This document shows, one piece after another, positions 6,986-15,330 of a stretch of 64,000 nt of DNA; positions within the stretch are counted from its first letter, which is position 1, and each line of letters opens with the position of its first letter. Made by a program: the position numbers and the translations under genes. Source of the stretch: Planctomycetaceae bacterium (lineage in GTDB: Bacteria > Planctomycetota > Phycisphaerae > Tepidisphaerales > Tepidisphaeraceae); NCBI GenBank assembly GCA_027487775.1, contig JAIYCY010000021.1, positions 1 through 64,000 of the forward strand, in the 5' to 3' direction. Below the pieces are notes generated by a model that saw only the letters and a list, made by a program, of their open reading frames with translations, made no database searches and had not been told where the DNA came from.

Positions 6986-8743
6986 ATGACCGTGCTGCCC
7001 ATTATTTTGTTGTGTGCTGTTGTGTTGTGGGTTGCCTACATGACCTACGGGCGGCTGTTGGTGCGATGGCTCGGCACGGACGCCTATCGACCGACGCCGG
7101 CGGTTGAGAAGCAGGACGGCGTGGACTATTGCCCTGCGCCCGCGCCGGTCGTTCTGGGCGGGCATTTCACCGCGATCGCCGCCGCCGGGCCGATCGTCGG
7201 ACCGATCCTCGCCGGTTTGCTTTTCGGTTGGGTGCCCGCCCTCATTTGGATCGTTCTGGGCGCGATCTTCATCGGATCGATCCACGACGCAGGCTCACTC
7301 TTCGCCTCGGTGCGTCATCACGCGCGCAGCATCACGCAAGTCGTTCGCGAGCACATCTCACGACGCGCTTACCTCACCTTTCTCTGCTTCGTCTGGCTCA
7401 GCCTGATCTATGTCATCATCGCTTTCGCCGACGTCACCGCCGGCACGTTTTCGCGTTTGGAGCAAATCACGAGTGATGTCAGCGCTTCGCCCATCACGAT
7501 CAACGGCGGCGCGGTTGCGGTCGGTGCGTCCGCCTACCTTCTGGTCAGCATCGTCATGGGCCTTCTCATCCGCTATGCGAGGATTCCCTGGTTCATTCTG
7601 CTTGCGCCGGCTGTCATCTCCCTCGGCATCACGATCACTTACGCGCCGCAAATCGCATCGTTCCTCACCGGCTTGGGCCTCGGTGTTTTCGATGCCTCGC
7701 TCTGGCAAACAGCCACGCTGGCCAAGCGTTGGGATCTGATCCTGCTCGGTTACTGCTTCATCGCGAGCATCGTGCCGCTGTGGCTTTTGTTGCAGCCGCG
7801 TGGGGTGATTGGCGCGACCTTTCTTTACGCCACGCTCTTTTTCGGCATTGTCGGGGCATTGATCGGCGGGGTCAGTGGCGCGCCGTCGCTTGCCATCAAC
7901 TGGGACCGCGCCTTCACGGGTTGGGTCAGCGAGAGCGGTCTGACGCTCTTTCCGTTCCTCTTTATCACCATCGCGTGCGGTGCGTGCAGCGGATTCCATT
8001 CGATCGTCGGCTCGGGGACGACTTCCAAACAATTGAAAAGCGAACGCGACATCAAACCTGTTGCGATCGGTGGCATGCTTTTGGAATCGATGGTCGCGGT
8101 TCTTGCGCTCAGTTGCGTGATGGTGCTGGCCACTGGCGTGAAGACGGGTTCGCCTGATCTGGTTTTCGCACAGGGGATGGCCAACTTTCAGAGCATGCTG
8201 GGCATCCCGATGACCTTTGCGCTGGGCTTCGGATTGCTTGCCTTCAGCAGTTTTGTGTTTGATACGCTGGATGTCTGCACTCGACTTGGGCGATATGTTT
8301 TTCAGGAGCTGACGGGGCTATCGGGTCGCGTGGGCGGGGTGATCGCGACGCTTTGCACGCTGCTCGGGCCGGCGGTTTATCTGATGATGGCTCCTCCAGA
8401 GTGGGGATTTCGGACTTTTTGGACGATTTTCGGGACGAGTAACCAGTTGCTCGCCGCGTTGACGCTTGTGGGCGTGAGCGTTTGGTTGTGGAGGTCAGGT
8501 CGGCCGGTCTGGTACGCGTTGTTGCCGGCCGCCTTCATGCTGATTTCGACGGCGACCGCGCTCGTGATGAACGTGATCGCCTTCACGGGTCAATACCAGA
8601 AGGCCATCGGCGCAGGCACCAGCGGCGCCCCGATGGCGGTCAACATCGGCGTTGCGATCATCCTGATGATCCTGGGCACGTTCGTCGTCATCGAAGCCGC
8701 CCGCGTCTGGACGCTCTCCCGCCTCGCGCGAAGCGGACGCTAA
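6986..8743 (+). CDS. cstA: CstA-family carbon starvation / pyruvate transporter
   Basis: A 585-residue polytopic inner-membrane protein of the CstA/BtsT family, which take up pyruvate or peptides. The N terminus MTVLPIILLCAVVLWVAYM is the first membrane span, followed by the family signature GGHFTAIAAAGPIVGPILAG and many hydrophobic helices through the C-terminal 5TM domain. The SGFHSIVGSGTTSKQL segment is also typical. The ATG at 6986 has GGAG about ten bases upstream. The length fits the shorter CstA forms rather than the ~700-residue E. coli proteins. It is divergent from the carboxyltransferase gene, suggesting joint use of C3 acids; nuoI follows 87 bases later. Confidence 0.92.
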   Translation: MTVLPIILLCAVVLWVAYMTYGRLLVRWLGTDAYRPTPAVEKQDGVDYCPAPAPVVLGGHFTAIAAAGPIVGPILAGLLFGWVPALIWIVLGAIFIGSIHDAGSLFASVRHHARSITQVVREHISRRAYLTFLCFVWLSLIYVIIAFADVTAGTFSRLEQITSDVSASPITINGGAVAVGASAYLLVSIVMGLLIRYARIPWFILLAPAVISLGITITYAPQIASFLTGLGLGVFDASLWQTATLAKRWDLILLGYCFIASIVPLWLLLQPRGVIGATFLYATLFFGIVGALIGGVSGAPSLAINWDRAFTGWVSESGLTLFPFLFITIACGACSGFHSIVGSGTTSKQLKSERDIKPVAIGGMLLESMVAVLALSCVMVLATGVKTGSPDLVFAQGMANFQSMLGIPMTFALGFGLLAFSSFVFDTLDVCTRLGRYVFQELTGLSGRVGGVIATLCTLLGPAVYLMMAPPEWGFRTFWTIFGTSNQLLAALTLVGVSVWLWRSGRPVWYALLPAAFMLISTATALVMNVIAFTGQYQKAIGAGTSGAPMAVNIGVAIILMILGTFVVIEAARVWTLSRLARSGR

Positions 8744-8830
8744 AGCCCAATCCGCCCCATGCGGAAGCGCCTCCATCGAATTCAGCCACGCATGGATTCC
8801 CCGGCCACAAGCAGATACCATTTGGCTGCC

Positions 8831-9364
8831 ATGAAAGACAGCGACGTTCTCCTTGTTGATCCGCCCAAGCTCTCGATGGGTGATAAGTTTTACCTTCCAC
8901 AGGTCGCCAAGGGCCTTGGGACGACGCTCAAGCACATGTTCCGCGTCGCCCGCGGGGATCACAAAGTCATCCAATACCCCGAAGAGCGTCGCGAGGACAA
9001 AACCGTCGAAGAGGGCGGGATCAATCACGCCACGTATCGCGGGGTGCATCGGCTCAACAAGGACGAAGAGGGCCGCGTGAAGTGCGTCGCCTGCTTCATG
9101 TGTTCCACCGCCTGCCCCGCCCGTTGTATTCACATCGAAGCGGGGGAAAGCCCCTGGGAAGATCGCGAAAAATACCCCGTCAAATTCGACATCGACGAGC
9201 TTCGCTGCATTTATTGCGGCATGTGCGAAGAAGCCTGCCCCGTCGACGCCATCGAACTGACCAGCCTCTACGACATCGTCGGCCTGTCACGCTCGGAGAT
9301 GATCTTCGACAAAGAAAAACTCCTCCGCATCTACGACGAAACCGTCGAGCGCGAACCGATGTGA
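8831..9364 (+). CDS. nuoI: NADH-quinone oxidoreductase subunit I
   Basis: A 177-residue peripheral complex I subunit that carries the two [4Fe-4S] clusters N6a and N6b. The two motifs are CVACFMCSTACP (Cys 85, 88, 91, 95) and CIYCGMCEEACP (Cys 126, 129, 132, 136). The family segment KYPVKFDIDELRC lies between them and a YDIVGLSRSEMIFDKEKLL tail follows. The ATG at 8831 is followed by the family-like start; earlier in-frame codons lack homology. It is isolated: no other nuo gene adjoins it, and nuoA lies 37 kb away, so complex I genes are dispersed in this genome. Confidence 0.93.
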   Translation: MKDSDVLLVDPPKLSMGDKFYLPQVAKGLGTTLKHMFRVARGDHKVIQYPEERREDKTVEEGGINHATYRGVHRLNKDEEGRVKCVACFMCSTACPARCIHIEAGESPWEDREKYPVKFDIDELRCIYCGMCEEACPVDAIELTSLYDIVGLSRSEMIFDKEKLLRIYDETVEREPM

Positions 9365-9417
9365 TGCCTCGATCCAGCTCTTGAATTCCCGTTCAACGCA
9401 TGAACCGGAGACCCGCC

Positions 9418-9681
9418 ATGAGCCCCAGCGAAATCGAAGAACTTTTAGTTCAGTTCCCAGACAAGCCCATCCGATTCACGATGGGCAGCGGCGAGCAGAT
9501 CATTCTTCAAAACTCGAGCTCTGCCATCGTGGATTCACTGAGTCTCTGGATCACCGAGTGGGCGGATCTTTCTCGGCGCCGTGCTAAGCGAACTCGGTTG
9601 GTCTCGATCCCCAACATCAACACCGCCGAGCCGCTTTCCAGTATGCCGCCCGATGCACCGCGCAGGCGTCGTAAAAGCTGA
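9418..9681 (+). CDS. small hypothetical protein
   Basis: An 87-residue protein I do not recognise. It begins MSPSEIEELLVQFPDKPIRF, has a beta-like middle (FTMGSGEQIILQ) resembling the short N-terminal segment of small DNA/RNA-associated proteins, and ends in a basic proline-rich tail (PPDAPRRRRKS). GGAGA lies about seven bases before the ATG at 9418; an ATG at 9400 is the alternative. It lies on the nuoI strand 53 bases downstream and converges on the inositol monophosphatase gene. The conserved-looking N-terminal 40 residues make it more likely real than chance. Confidence 0.55.
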   Translation: MSPSEIEELLVQFPDKPIRFTMGSGEQIILQNSSSAIVDSLSLWITEWADLSRRRAKRTRLVSIPNINTAEPLSSMPPDAPRRRRKS

Positions 9682-9696
9682 TCGCTCAAAACTTGC

Positions 9697-10530
9697 TCAT
9701 GGGTGATCGTGAATCAGCTTCGCCATCGCGCGATGCGCTTCCGGACCTGCGATCAGGAACGGAACCCTTGCCCCGGCGTATCCGCGCAGATCGAACGGGA
9801 AGATCGCCGACCCGTCAGGGCGTGTCACCAGCGCGCCCGCCTCCATCGCGATCGCCGCCGCGCCTGCGACATCCCAGAGCTTGCTCTTGATCTGAATCGC
9901 GACGTGCCCAATGCCCGCCGCCACCAGCGCACCCTCCAGCGCCGCCGACCCTAAAATTCGGGGCTTTTGAGGAATCTTGCCCATCAGCTTCAGCGCCCAA
10001 CCCGGAAGCCGCCCGTCGTCGTCGTACATCGTCCCGGTCAACAAGATTAAACTCCGCGAACTCAATTCCCCCGTGATTGCGCGCACGGGCTTGCCGTCCA
10101 TGAATGCGCCCATGCCCCGGCCTCCCGAAAACATGGTCCCGCGGGTTACGTTGTACACGACCCCCATCACGGGCATTCCACGCTCGAGCAGACCGATCGA
10201 CACACAAAAGGCCCCCAGCCCCGCCACGAAATTGTTCGTCCCGTCGATCGGATCGATGACCCACACGCGCCCCATCGGATCACGCACGTCAAAGGTGATG
10301 CCGGCCCCCGCATCATCTTCCTCGCCGATGATCCCGTCCCCGGCGAAGGATTCACGCAGCCGCCTGACGATCAGCGCCTGACTTTCGCGGTCCGCCTGCG
10401 TCACAGCCTCGTTGTCCGCCGCTCCGTGCGTCTTGGTGAGTCGGTCGACACGGCCGTAATGCTTCAAAATCAACTCACCCGCTTCGCGGGCAATCGTCTC
10501 GACCAGTCGCAACGCTTCGGTGTCCTTCAT
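9697..10530 (-). CDS. inositol monophosphatase family protein
   Basis: A 277-residue Mg2+-dependent sugar phosphatase of the IMPase/SuhB/HisN/CysQ superfamily. Metal and catalytic motifs are in place: GEED near 69-72, WVIDPIDGTNNF with DPIDGTN at 93-99, and WDVAGAAAIAMEAGA near 218. The ATG at 10530 is chosen because it gives the usual family length; upstream codons add an unrelated extension. With inositol-phosphate synthase at 37.0 kb it could complete inositol synthesis, but histidinol-phosphatase or PAP-phosphatase activity cannot be excluded from sequence alone. It is divergent from the lipoprotein gene at 10629. Confidence 0.9.
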   Translation of the reverse strand: MKDTEALRLVETIAREAGELILKHYGRVDRLTKTHGAADNEAVTQADRESQALIVRRLRESFAGDGIIGEEDDAGAGITFDVRDPMGRVWVIDPIDGTNNFVAGLGAFCVSIGLLERGMPVMGVVYNVTRGTMFSGGRGMGAFMDGKPVRAITGELSSRSLILLTGTMYDDDGRLPGWALKLMGKIPQKPRILGSAALEGALVAAGIGHVAIQIKSKLWDVAGAAAIAMEAGALVTRPDGSAIFPFDLRGYAGARVPFLIAGPEAHRAMAKLIHDHP

Positions 10531-10628
10531 GGGCGTGATCCTAACCCATTTGACGTCATGATTCCTCGCGACAATCCTCGTGCAGGCGCGCGGTCGGTCG
10601 TGTATTCTTCCCGGCTGGAGCAAACTTC

Positions 10629-11033
10629 ATGACCACCACCCATCTCATCTCAACGTCCGCCGCCGCTTTGATCTTGGCTTGCTGCCTCACCTCGATCGGC
10701 TGTGCCTCAAAGCCTGCCCCGGTCGTTCCGCCGCCAGCTTCGCCCGTGTCTGCCGATTCGCTCGCGTCACTCCGCGCCAGCTTCAATCAATCTTTCCCTG
10801 ACGCCAAGCTCTCCCCGGTCGTCGAAGTGCTGACGATTGATTCGTTCCTCGCGGCAGCCGGTGATGAAGCTTCGTTCCCCAACGGTTCTTTTGTCACGGT
10901 CATCAACAGCGAAGGCACCACCGTCGCCCACGGCCGGGTCATTGCGATCGTTGACGGTCAGGTCCACGTCCGCTTCGAAACCAGTCCGAGCGGCCGACTC
11001 CCTACCGTGGGCGACGTGCTCGTCAGATTCTAA
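10629..11033 (+). CDS. small lipoprotein
   Basis: A 134-residue exported protein. The signal peptide MTTTHLISTSAAALILACC ends in a lipobox-like LTSIGC, then a proline-rich spacer (PVVPPPASPV). The mature part has a beta-rich domain (GSFVTVINSEGTTVAHGRVIAIVDGQVHVRFE) that resembles small periplasmic barrels, but I do not recognise the family. It likely sits in the periplasm, lipid-anchored. It is followed 49 bases later by maf on the same strand. Confidence 0.7.
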   Translation: MTTTHLISTSAAALILACCLTSIGCASKPAPVVPPPASPVSADSLASLRASFNQSFPDAKLSPVVEVLTIDSFLAAAGDEASFPNGSFVTVINSEGTTVAHGRVIAIVDGQVHVRFETSPSGRLPTVGDVLVRF

Positions 11034-11082
11034 GCAGACGCTGATCTCCGCGGCTCACGCACATCCCGCAAGGTGGCCGGGC

Positions 11083-11766
11083 TTGAATCAAGATCGTCCC
11101 ATCGTTCTTGCGTCGCGTTCGCCTCGGCGCGTGGAGCTGCTGCAAGCGGCCGGCATCGATTTCACCATTGATCCTGCCGACATCGACGAAGAGTCCATCA
11201 CGCACAACGCCAGAATCTCGCCGCGTGAACTCGCCATTCTACTCGCAACCGAAAAGGCGCGAGCTGTCGCCCTGCGCCATCCGGAGGCCTGGGTCATCGG
11301 CGCTGACACCGTCGTCGCGGTCGGCGCGGAGCTTTTCGGCAAGGCCGACGACAATCACGCCGCCCGCGCGATGCTCATGCGACTCTTCGACACCGAGCAA
11401 AGCGTCATCACCGGCGTCGCGGTCGCCTGCCAAAGATCCGAAGCCACCCCGCCCGACGAACAGAATGATTCACGAACACAGACAGGCCCACGAAGACGAG
11501 CCGACCCACGAGGGCAGTCCGACACACTCATCCGATCCGACGCCGCCGAGAGCATCGTCCGCATGCGCGCGATGTCGCCCGCCGACCTTGATGCTTATAT
11601 CGAGAGCAACGACTGGCGCGGTAAGGCCGGTGCGTATGGCATTCAGGACGACACGCTTGATCCGTTCGTCACGCTCATCTCAGGCGGTTTCGATAACGTC
11701 GTCGGACTCCCTGTTGATTTAACGCTCCGATTGCTCCGCGAATCTGGTAGTCTTGGGCCAGCGTGA
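11083..11766 (+). CDS. maf: Maf-family nucleoside triphosphate pyrophosphatase
   Basis: A 227-residue member of the Maf/YhdE/YceF family, which hydrolyse non-canonical or pyrimidine NTPs to NMPs and are linked to septum formation. Diagnostic motifs are IVLASRSPRRVELLQ at the N terminus, VIGADTVVAV, GKAGAYGIQD and GGFDNVVGLPV. The likely start is TTG at 11083 behind AAGGTGG; no ATG fits between the lipoprotein stop and the first motif. A ~40-residue hydrophilic insert (SEATPPDEQNDSRTQTG...) replaces the usual short loop after the TGVAV strand. It overlaps the next gene by GTGA. Confidence 0.88.
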   Translation: MNQDRPIVLASRSPRRVELLQAAGIDFTIDPADIDEESITHNARISPRELAILLATEKARAVALRHPEAWVIGADTVVAVGAELFGKADDNHAARAMLMRLFDTEQSVITGVAVACQRSEATPPDEQNDSRTQTGPRRRADPRGQSDTLIRSDAAESIVRMRAMSPADLDAYIESNDWRGKAGAYGIQDDTLDPFVTLISGGFDNVVGLPVDLTLRLLRESGSLGPA

Positions 11767-12164
11767 TCGACCTCATCGCCGCCATCTTCTGCGCGACCTC
11801 GATCGGCGCGGGCGTCTACTACCTGCGTTACAACCGCATGGTCGATCTGCTTCGCGACATCGAGGGGCAGCGTCGCAGCCGACTGCGTCACCGCACGAGA
11901 CGCCTGGGCTCGATCGCGATGATCGCGCTTGGGGTCACTCTTTTCTGGGGCATCTGGGAACTCAAAGGTGGCAAGCCCACGCTGCAGCTGATCGTCGCAT
12001 GGCTCGCCGTGCTGATGCTGCTCATTCTGCTGCTGCTTCTGGTTTGCATCGACATGCTGCTCACGCAGCGGATGCGGTCGCAACTGCGCCGCGGAATCGA
12101 ATCCCGCCAATCTTCGCCCGATTTCGACGACTCCAACAACTCCACACCCACGACCCGTCCATGA
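11763..12164 (+). CDS. hypothetical membrane protein
   Basis: A 133-residue protein with three predicted membrane segments (LIAAIFCATSIGAGVYYL; IAMIALGVTLFWGIWEL; LIVAWLAVLMLLILLLLLVC) separated by arginine-rich loops, ending in a polar tail. The family is unknown. The GTG start at 11763 overlaps the maf stop (GTGA), and its own stop overlaps the start of the DUF192 gene (ATGA), so the three are translationally coupled. Confidence 0.72.
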   Translation: MIDLIAAIFCATSIGAGVYYLRYNRMVDLLRDIEGQRRSRLRHRTRRLGSIAMIALGVTLFWGIWELKGGKPTLQLIVAWLAVLMLLILLLLLVCIDMLLTQRMRSQLRRGIESRQSSPDFDDSNNSTPTTRP

Positions 12165-12886
12165 ATTGTTCATCCTCCATCGATACCAGCCGCATTCGCT
12201 GCGCGAGTCAGAAGGCGCTTGGCATGGCACGTGCGACATCTCACTTTGCGGCCTCGCTGCTGGTCGTGTCGGCTTTATGCGTTGCAGGTTCTCTGTTGAT
12301 CGGCTGCGAACGGCCAAACAGCCCGTCCCCCGGCAGCCCGTCCCCCGGCAGCCCGTCCTCGAATGCGACAGCTTCCGACGGGGGGGCGACCGCCACGACA
12401 TCAGGCGCCCAGACACCATCGGGCGAATCCTCCGTCACGCCGGCGACATCTCAAGCGACTGCACACAAGAGTTCGCTTTCGCGTGAGCATTACCCCGACG
12501 CACCCAACGCGCTTCCGCCTTTGCCTGAGGTTCGAATCATGATCGCGGGCCGGCCCTTTAGCATTGAGGTCGCCGACGAAGATCACGAACGCGAGCAGGG
12601 CCTGATGCATCGCAAGTCGATGCCTGCCGATCACGGCATGATTTTCGTGTGGGACTTTGAGGAGCTACGCGGTTTTTGGATGGCCAACACCCAAATTCCG
12701 CTCGACTTGATCTACCTCGACGCACAAGGGAGGGTCATCAGTATCCATCGCCTGCGTCCCTACGACCGCACCAGCGTGCGCAGCCCCAGGCCCGCCCGAT
12801 ACGCGCTCGAACTGAACGCCGGCATCGCCGCCCAACTCAATCTGAAACTCGGCGACACGATCAGTCTGCCGGAGTCGCTTCGATAA
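12161..12886 (+). CDS. DUF192 family lipoprotein
   Basis: A 241-residue exported protein. The C-terminal ~115 residues are a DUF192 domain: ADEDHEREQGLMHRKSMP, MIFVWDFEELRGFWMANTQ, IPLDLIYLD and ALELNAG are the family's hallmark order. The N terminus carries a signal and a lipobox (SLLIGC), then a low-complexity spacer with a short perfect repeat (SPSPGSPSPGSP). ATG at 12161 overlaps the preceding stop; ATG at 12224 (MARATSHFAAS) gives a more ordinary signal peptide and is the alternative. The domain's biochemical function is unknown. It is the last gene of the maf group. Confidence 0.85.
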   Translation: MNCSSSIDTSRIRCASQKALGMARATSHFAASLLVVSALCVAGSLLIGCERPNSPSPGSPSPGSPSSNATASDGGATATTSGAQTPSGESSVTPATSQATAHKSSLSREHYPDAPNALPPLPEVRIMIAGRPFSIEVADEDHEREQGLMHRKSMPADHGMIFVWDFEELRGFWMANTQIPLDLIYLDAQGRVISIHRLRPYDRTSVRSPRPARYALELNAGIAAQLNLKLGDTISLPESLR

Positions 12887-12951
12887 CGGCTGGATTCGCT
12901 TCGATCGATCACCGTGCGATTGAGCCCGCAAGTGATTCATGCTGCGGGTGA

Positions 12952-14445
12952 TCAGCGTGTGGGTATGGCTGCCTGAGTGGTTGTGGGAGTGGCTGTGGGA
13001 GTGGCTGTGGGAGTGGCTGTGGGCACTGCCGCGACGGCTTGCTCGTAGACTTTGACGCACGCCGCCGCCGAGTCGCTCCAATTGAGCTTTCGGACCTCCA
13101 TCGCGCCATGCTCTCGGAGTGTTCGGGAGAGAGGTGGATGCTTGAGGACGGCGATGATTTTGTTTGCCATTTCGTGCACATCCCAGAAGTCGACCTTCAG
13201 GACATTTTCGAGCACTTCGCTGACGCCGGATTGTTTGCTGATGATCACCGGCACGTCGTGTGCGAGAGCTTCGAGCGGTGCGATTCCGAACGGTTCTGAG
13301 ACGCTCGGCATGACGTAGAGGTCGGCCTTCTTGAAGATTTCATCGACGTCTTTACCGCGTAGGAAGCCTGTGAAGAGGATCTTGTGCCCGATCCCCATCG
13401 CGGCCGCCATCTCGACGGTTCGGCGGATCATGTCGCCCGAGCCAGCCATGATGAACTTCACATTGTCCATCACCTCGAGCACTTTTTTCGCCGCTGCGAT
13501 GAAGTATTCCGGGCCTTTCTGCATGGTGATGCGACCGAGGAACAGGACGATTTTTTCGCCCTTTTTGATCTGATATTTTTCGTCGCTGTAGTTGCCGTTG
13601 CCGTTGCCGTTGAGATCGATGGCGTTGTAGACGACTTCGACCTTTGATGGGTCCACGCCGTAATGTCGCGTGATGATGTTGCGTGTGAGATGGCTGACCG
13701 CGATGACTTTGATGGCGGCGTGCATGCCGCGTCGTTCGATGTCGTAGATTCGTTGATCGACGTTTTGTCCCGCGCGATCGAACTCGGTCGAGTGCACATG
13801 CACGACCAGCGGCTTGCCTGTCGCACCCGCCACCGCCAGCGCGGCCGGGTAGGTCATCCAGTCGTGCGCGTGAATGACATCGAACGACTCGTCCCGCGCG
13901 ACTTCATGCGCGAGATTGGCGTACCGCTGAACTTCGGAGAACAGGTCGCCCTGATAGTGCCCGCCCGGCGAGGCGGCATTCACAAAACTCTGCACCGATT
14001 CTGACGCCGGCGTGGTGACGGTTCGTGTCGTGGTGATCGGTGTGACTGTCTGAGTGATCGTCCGCACGACTTCGACGCTCGGTTCGATCTTGGGCTCGGG
14101 TTTGAGAGTTGTTTGGGTCGGATTCGGAACCGGATCGCCGGGATAGTCATAAGGGTTGGTCTGCTGTGCTTCGACCATTCGGAACGAGACGTTTTCAAAC
14201 TCATCGAGTCGATATTCGGTTTCCGGCTGTTCCAGCGCCGATCCGGGTCGAGGCGATACGAGGCGCACATGCGTGGAATAGGGTGCGGCAATTGGTCGCG
14301 GGAGGACAAAGAGCACGTCTGTACCTCCGGCGCTCATCGCCTTGGTCAGACCATAGCAGGCGGTCCCCAGGCCTCCAGAGATGAAGGGAGGAAACTCCCA
14401 GCCCAGCATCAGAACACGCATGTCAACCCGCTTTCCATCAGACAT
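12952..14445 (-). CDS. glycosyltransferase, glycogen synthase-like (GT4/GT5 type)
   Basis: A 497-residue GT-B fold enzyme. The N-terminal domain starts MRVLMLGWEFPPFISGGLGTACYGL, the sugar-nucleotide-dependent starch/glycogen synthase-like opening with the GGLG loop. HAHDWMTYPAAL and VVHVHSTEFDR follow. The C-terminal domain has FLGRITMQKGPEYFI and SEPFGIAPLEAL, the E-x7-E donor site. A proline/threonine-rich insert at about residues 105-150 is unusual, as is a C-terminal tail of four TATP-type repeats coded by 12-bp DNA units. ATG at 14445 or, eight codons later, at 14421 may be the start. It probably makes an alpha-glucan or cell-surface glycan; substrate unknown. Confidence 0.85.
   Translation of the reverse strand: MSDGKRVDMRVLMLGWEFPPFISGGLGTACYGLTKAMSAGGTDVLFVLPRPIAAPYSTHVRLVSPRPGSALEQPETEYRLDEFENVSFRMVEAQQTNPYDYPGDPVPNPTQTTLKPEPKIEPSVEVVRTITQTVTPITTTRTVTTPASESVQSFVNAASPGGHYQGDLFSEVQRYANLAHEVARDESFDVIHAHDWMTYPAALAVAGATGKPLVVHVHSTEFDRAGQNVDQRIYDIERRGMHAAIKVIAVSHLTRNIITRHYGVDPSKVEVVYNAIDLNGNGNGNYSDEKYQIKKGEKIVLFLGRITMQKGPEYFIAAAKKVLEVMDNVKFIMAGSGDMIRRTVEMAAAMGIGHKILFTGFLRGKDVDEIFKKADLYVMPSVSEPFGIAPLEALAHDVPVIISKQSGVSEVLENVLKVDFWDVHEMANKIIAVLKHPPLSRTLREHGAMEVRKLNWSDSAAACVKVYEQAVAAVPTATPTATPTATPTTTQAAIPTR
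12983..13024 (-). repeat. 12-bp tandem repeat in glycosyltransferase tail
   Basis: Three and a half tandem copies of GTGGGAGTGGCT (plus-strand reading) code for the TATP repeats at the C terminus of the glycosyltransferase. The copies are nearly perfect, which suggests recent slippage expansion at the end of the gene. Confidence 0.85.
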
Positions 14446-14728
14446 TTAAGTGCCTTTTCGACCGACCAGAACATCCATTCTGACGACTGGTCTTCTCATA
14501 CAAACGATCCATTCGTCACACTCGTTTCAACCACGCGAACACCAACCAATAGCATCCGCAGATCGATCGCTACTGTCAATAAAACAGGCAGATTCTCTTT
14601 GTCTTTACAATGATTCTCGGACGCTTGCGCAGTCAGCGTGCACGATTGCTGATCTTTGGTCTAGGCGAATCGCGTTGGAACAAATTCAATGCCAGCGCGG
14701 AATCACGTCATCGCTGCGAACAGAAGCG

Positions 14729-15073
14729 TTATCCCATGGCGTCACGCCGTGTTGGGACGACGACGAGCAGCCGTTCGAGATGCGTGGTCGCGATGGCTTT
14801 GAGGATCGTCGGCGAGAGTCCGCAATAGATCGCGTCTCCGCCGTTGGCACGGGCGCGTTGGCGGATGTTGACGAGCAATCCCAGCAGCATGCTGCCCGCG
14901 TATCGACCGCCGGCCAGATCCACGACCACCCGGCTCCCATGCCCCACGGGCCAGGCCTCCACCAGATCGCGCGTGATCTCTCCAAACGCCGCCGTATCGA
15001 TCTCAGCCGGCAGCAGCAGTTCGATCAGCGTCTGCTTTTCCGCTTTCGTGATTCTGAAGTATCGCGTCTGCAC
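14729..15073 (-). CDS. STAS-domain protein, anti-sigma factor antagonist-like
   Basis: A 114-residue single-domain STAS protein. The pattern ELLLPAEIDTAAFGEITRDL, VVVDLAGGRYAGSMLLGLLVNI (the loop that holds the phosphorylatable residue in SpoIIAA-type proteins; here S in AGSML) and a final alpha/beta unit fits the fold. GTG at 15073 is favoured, with GGAG eight bases upstream; the frame is open to 15136. It probably acts in a partner-switching signal circuit, though no anti-sigma kinase or sigma factor is adjacent. The neighbouring genes are on opposite strands. Confidence 0.75.
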   Translation of the reverse strand: MQTRYFRITKAEKQTLIELLLPAEIDTAAFGEITRDLVEAWPVGHGSRVVVDLAGGRYAGSMLLGLLVNIRQRARANGGDAIYCGLSPTILKAIATTHLERLLVVVPTRRDAMG

Positions 15074-15330
15074 GTTCCCACTCCCGTTCCTTCCGACGAC
15101 CCGAACTTGTCCACCCACGCACGATCGCTCTGTCACCCACGCGGTCGCTTCGTCGCCTAGGCGTTCGCTGTGTCGGCATCGATCCTAGGCGAACATTGGC
15201 CCGTGTGCACGAGGGTCCCCGATGCGCGTGCGGTGTCTGGGGTCTGCTCGATCGTCGATGCGGATGGCCATCCTGCGGTTTCGCTTCCCGACAAGGTGCA
15301 AAGTTCGCTTCGGCGTGTACCATCACGCGC

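Noticed and set aside
7358-8032. A 224-codon minus-strand frame
   Set aside because: Antisense to cstA, with charged low-complexity composition and no homology.
14450-15160. Plus-strand open frame opposite the STAS gene
   Set aside because: The minus-strand STAS reading has a recognisable domain; the plus frame does not.
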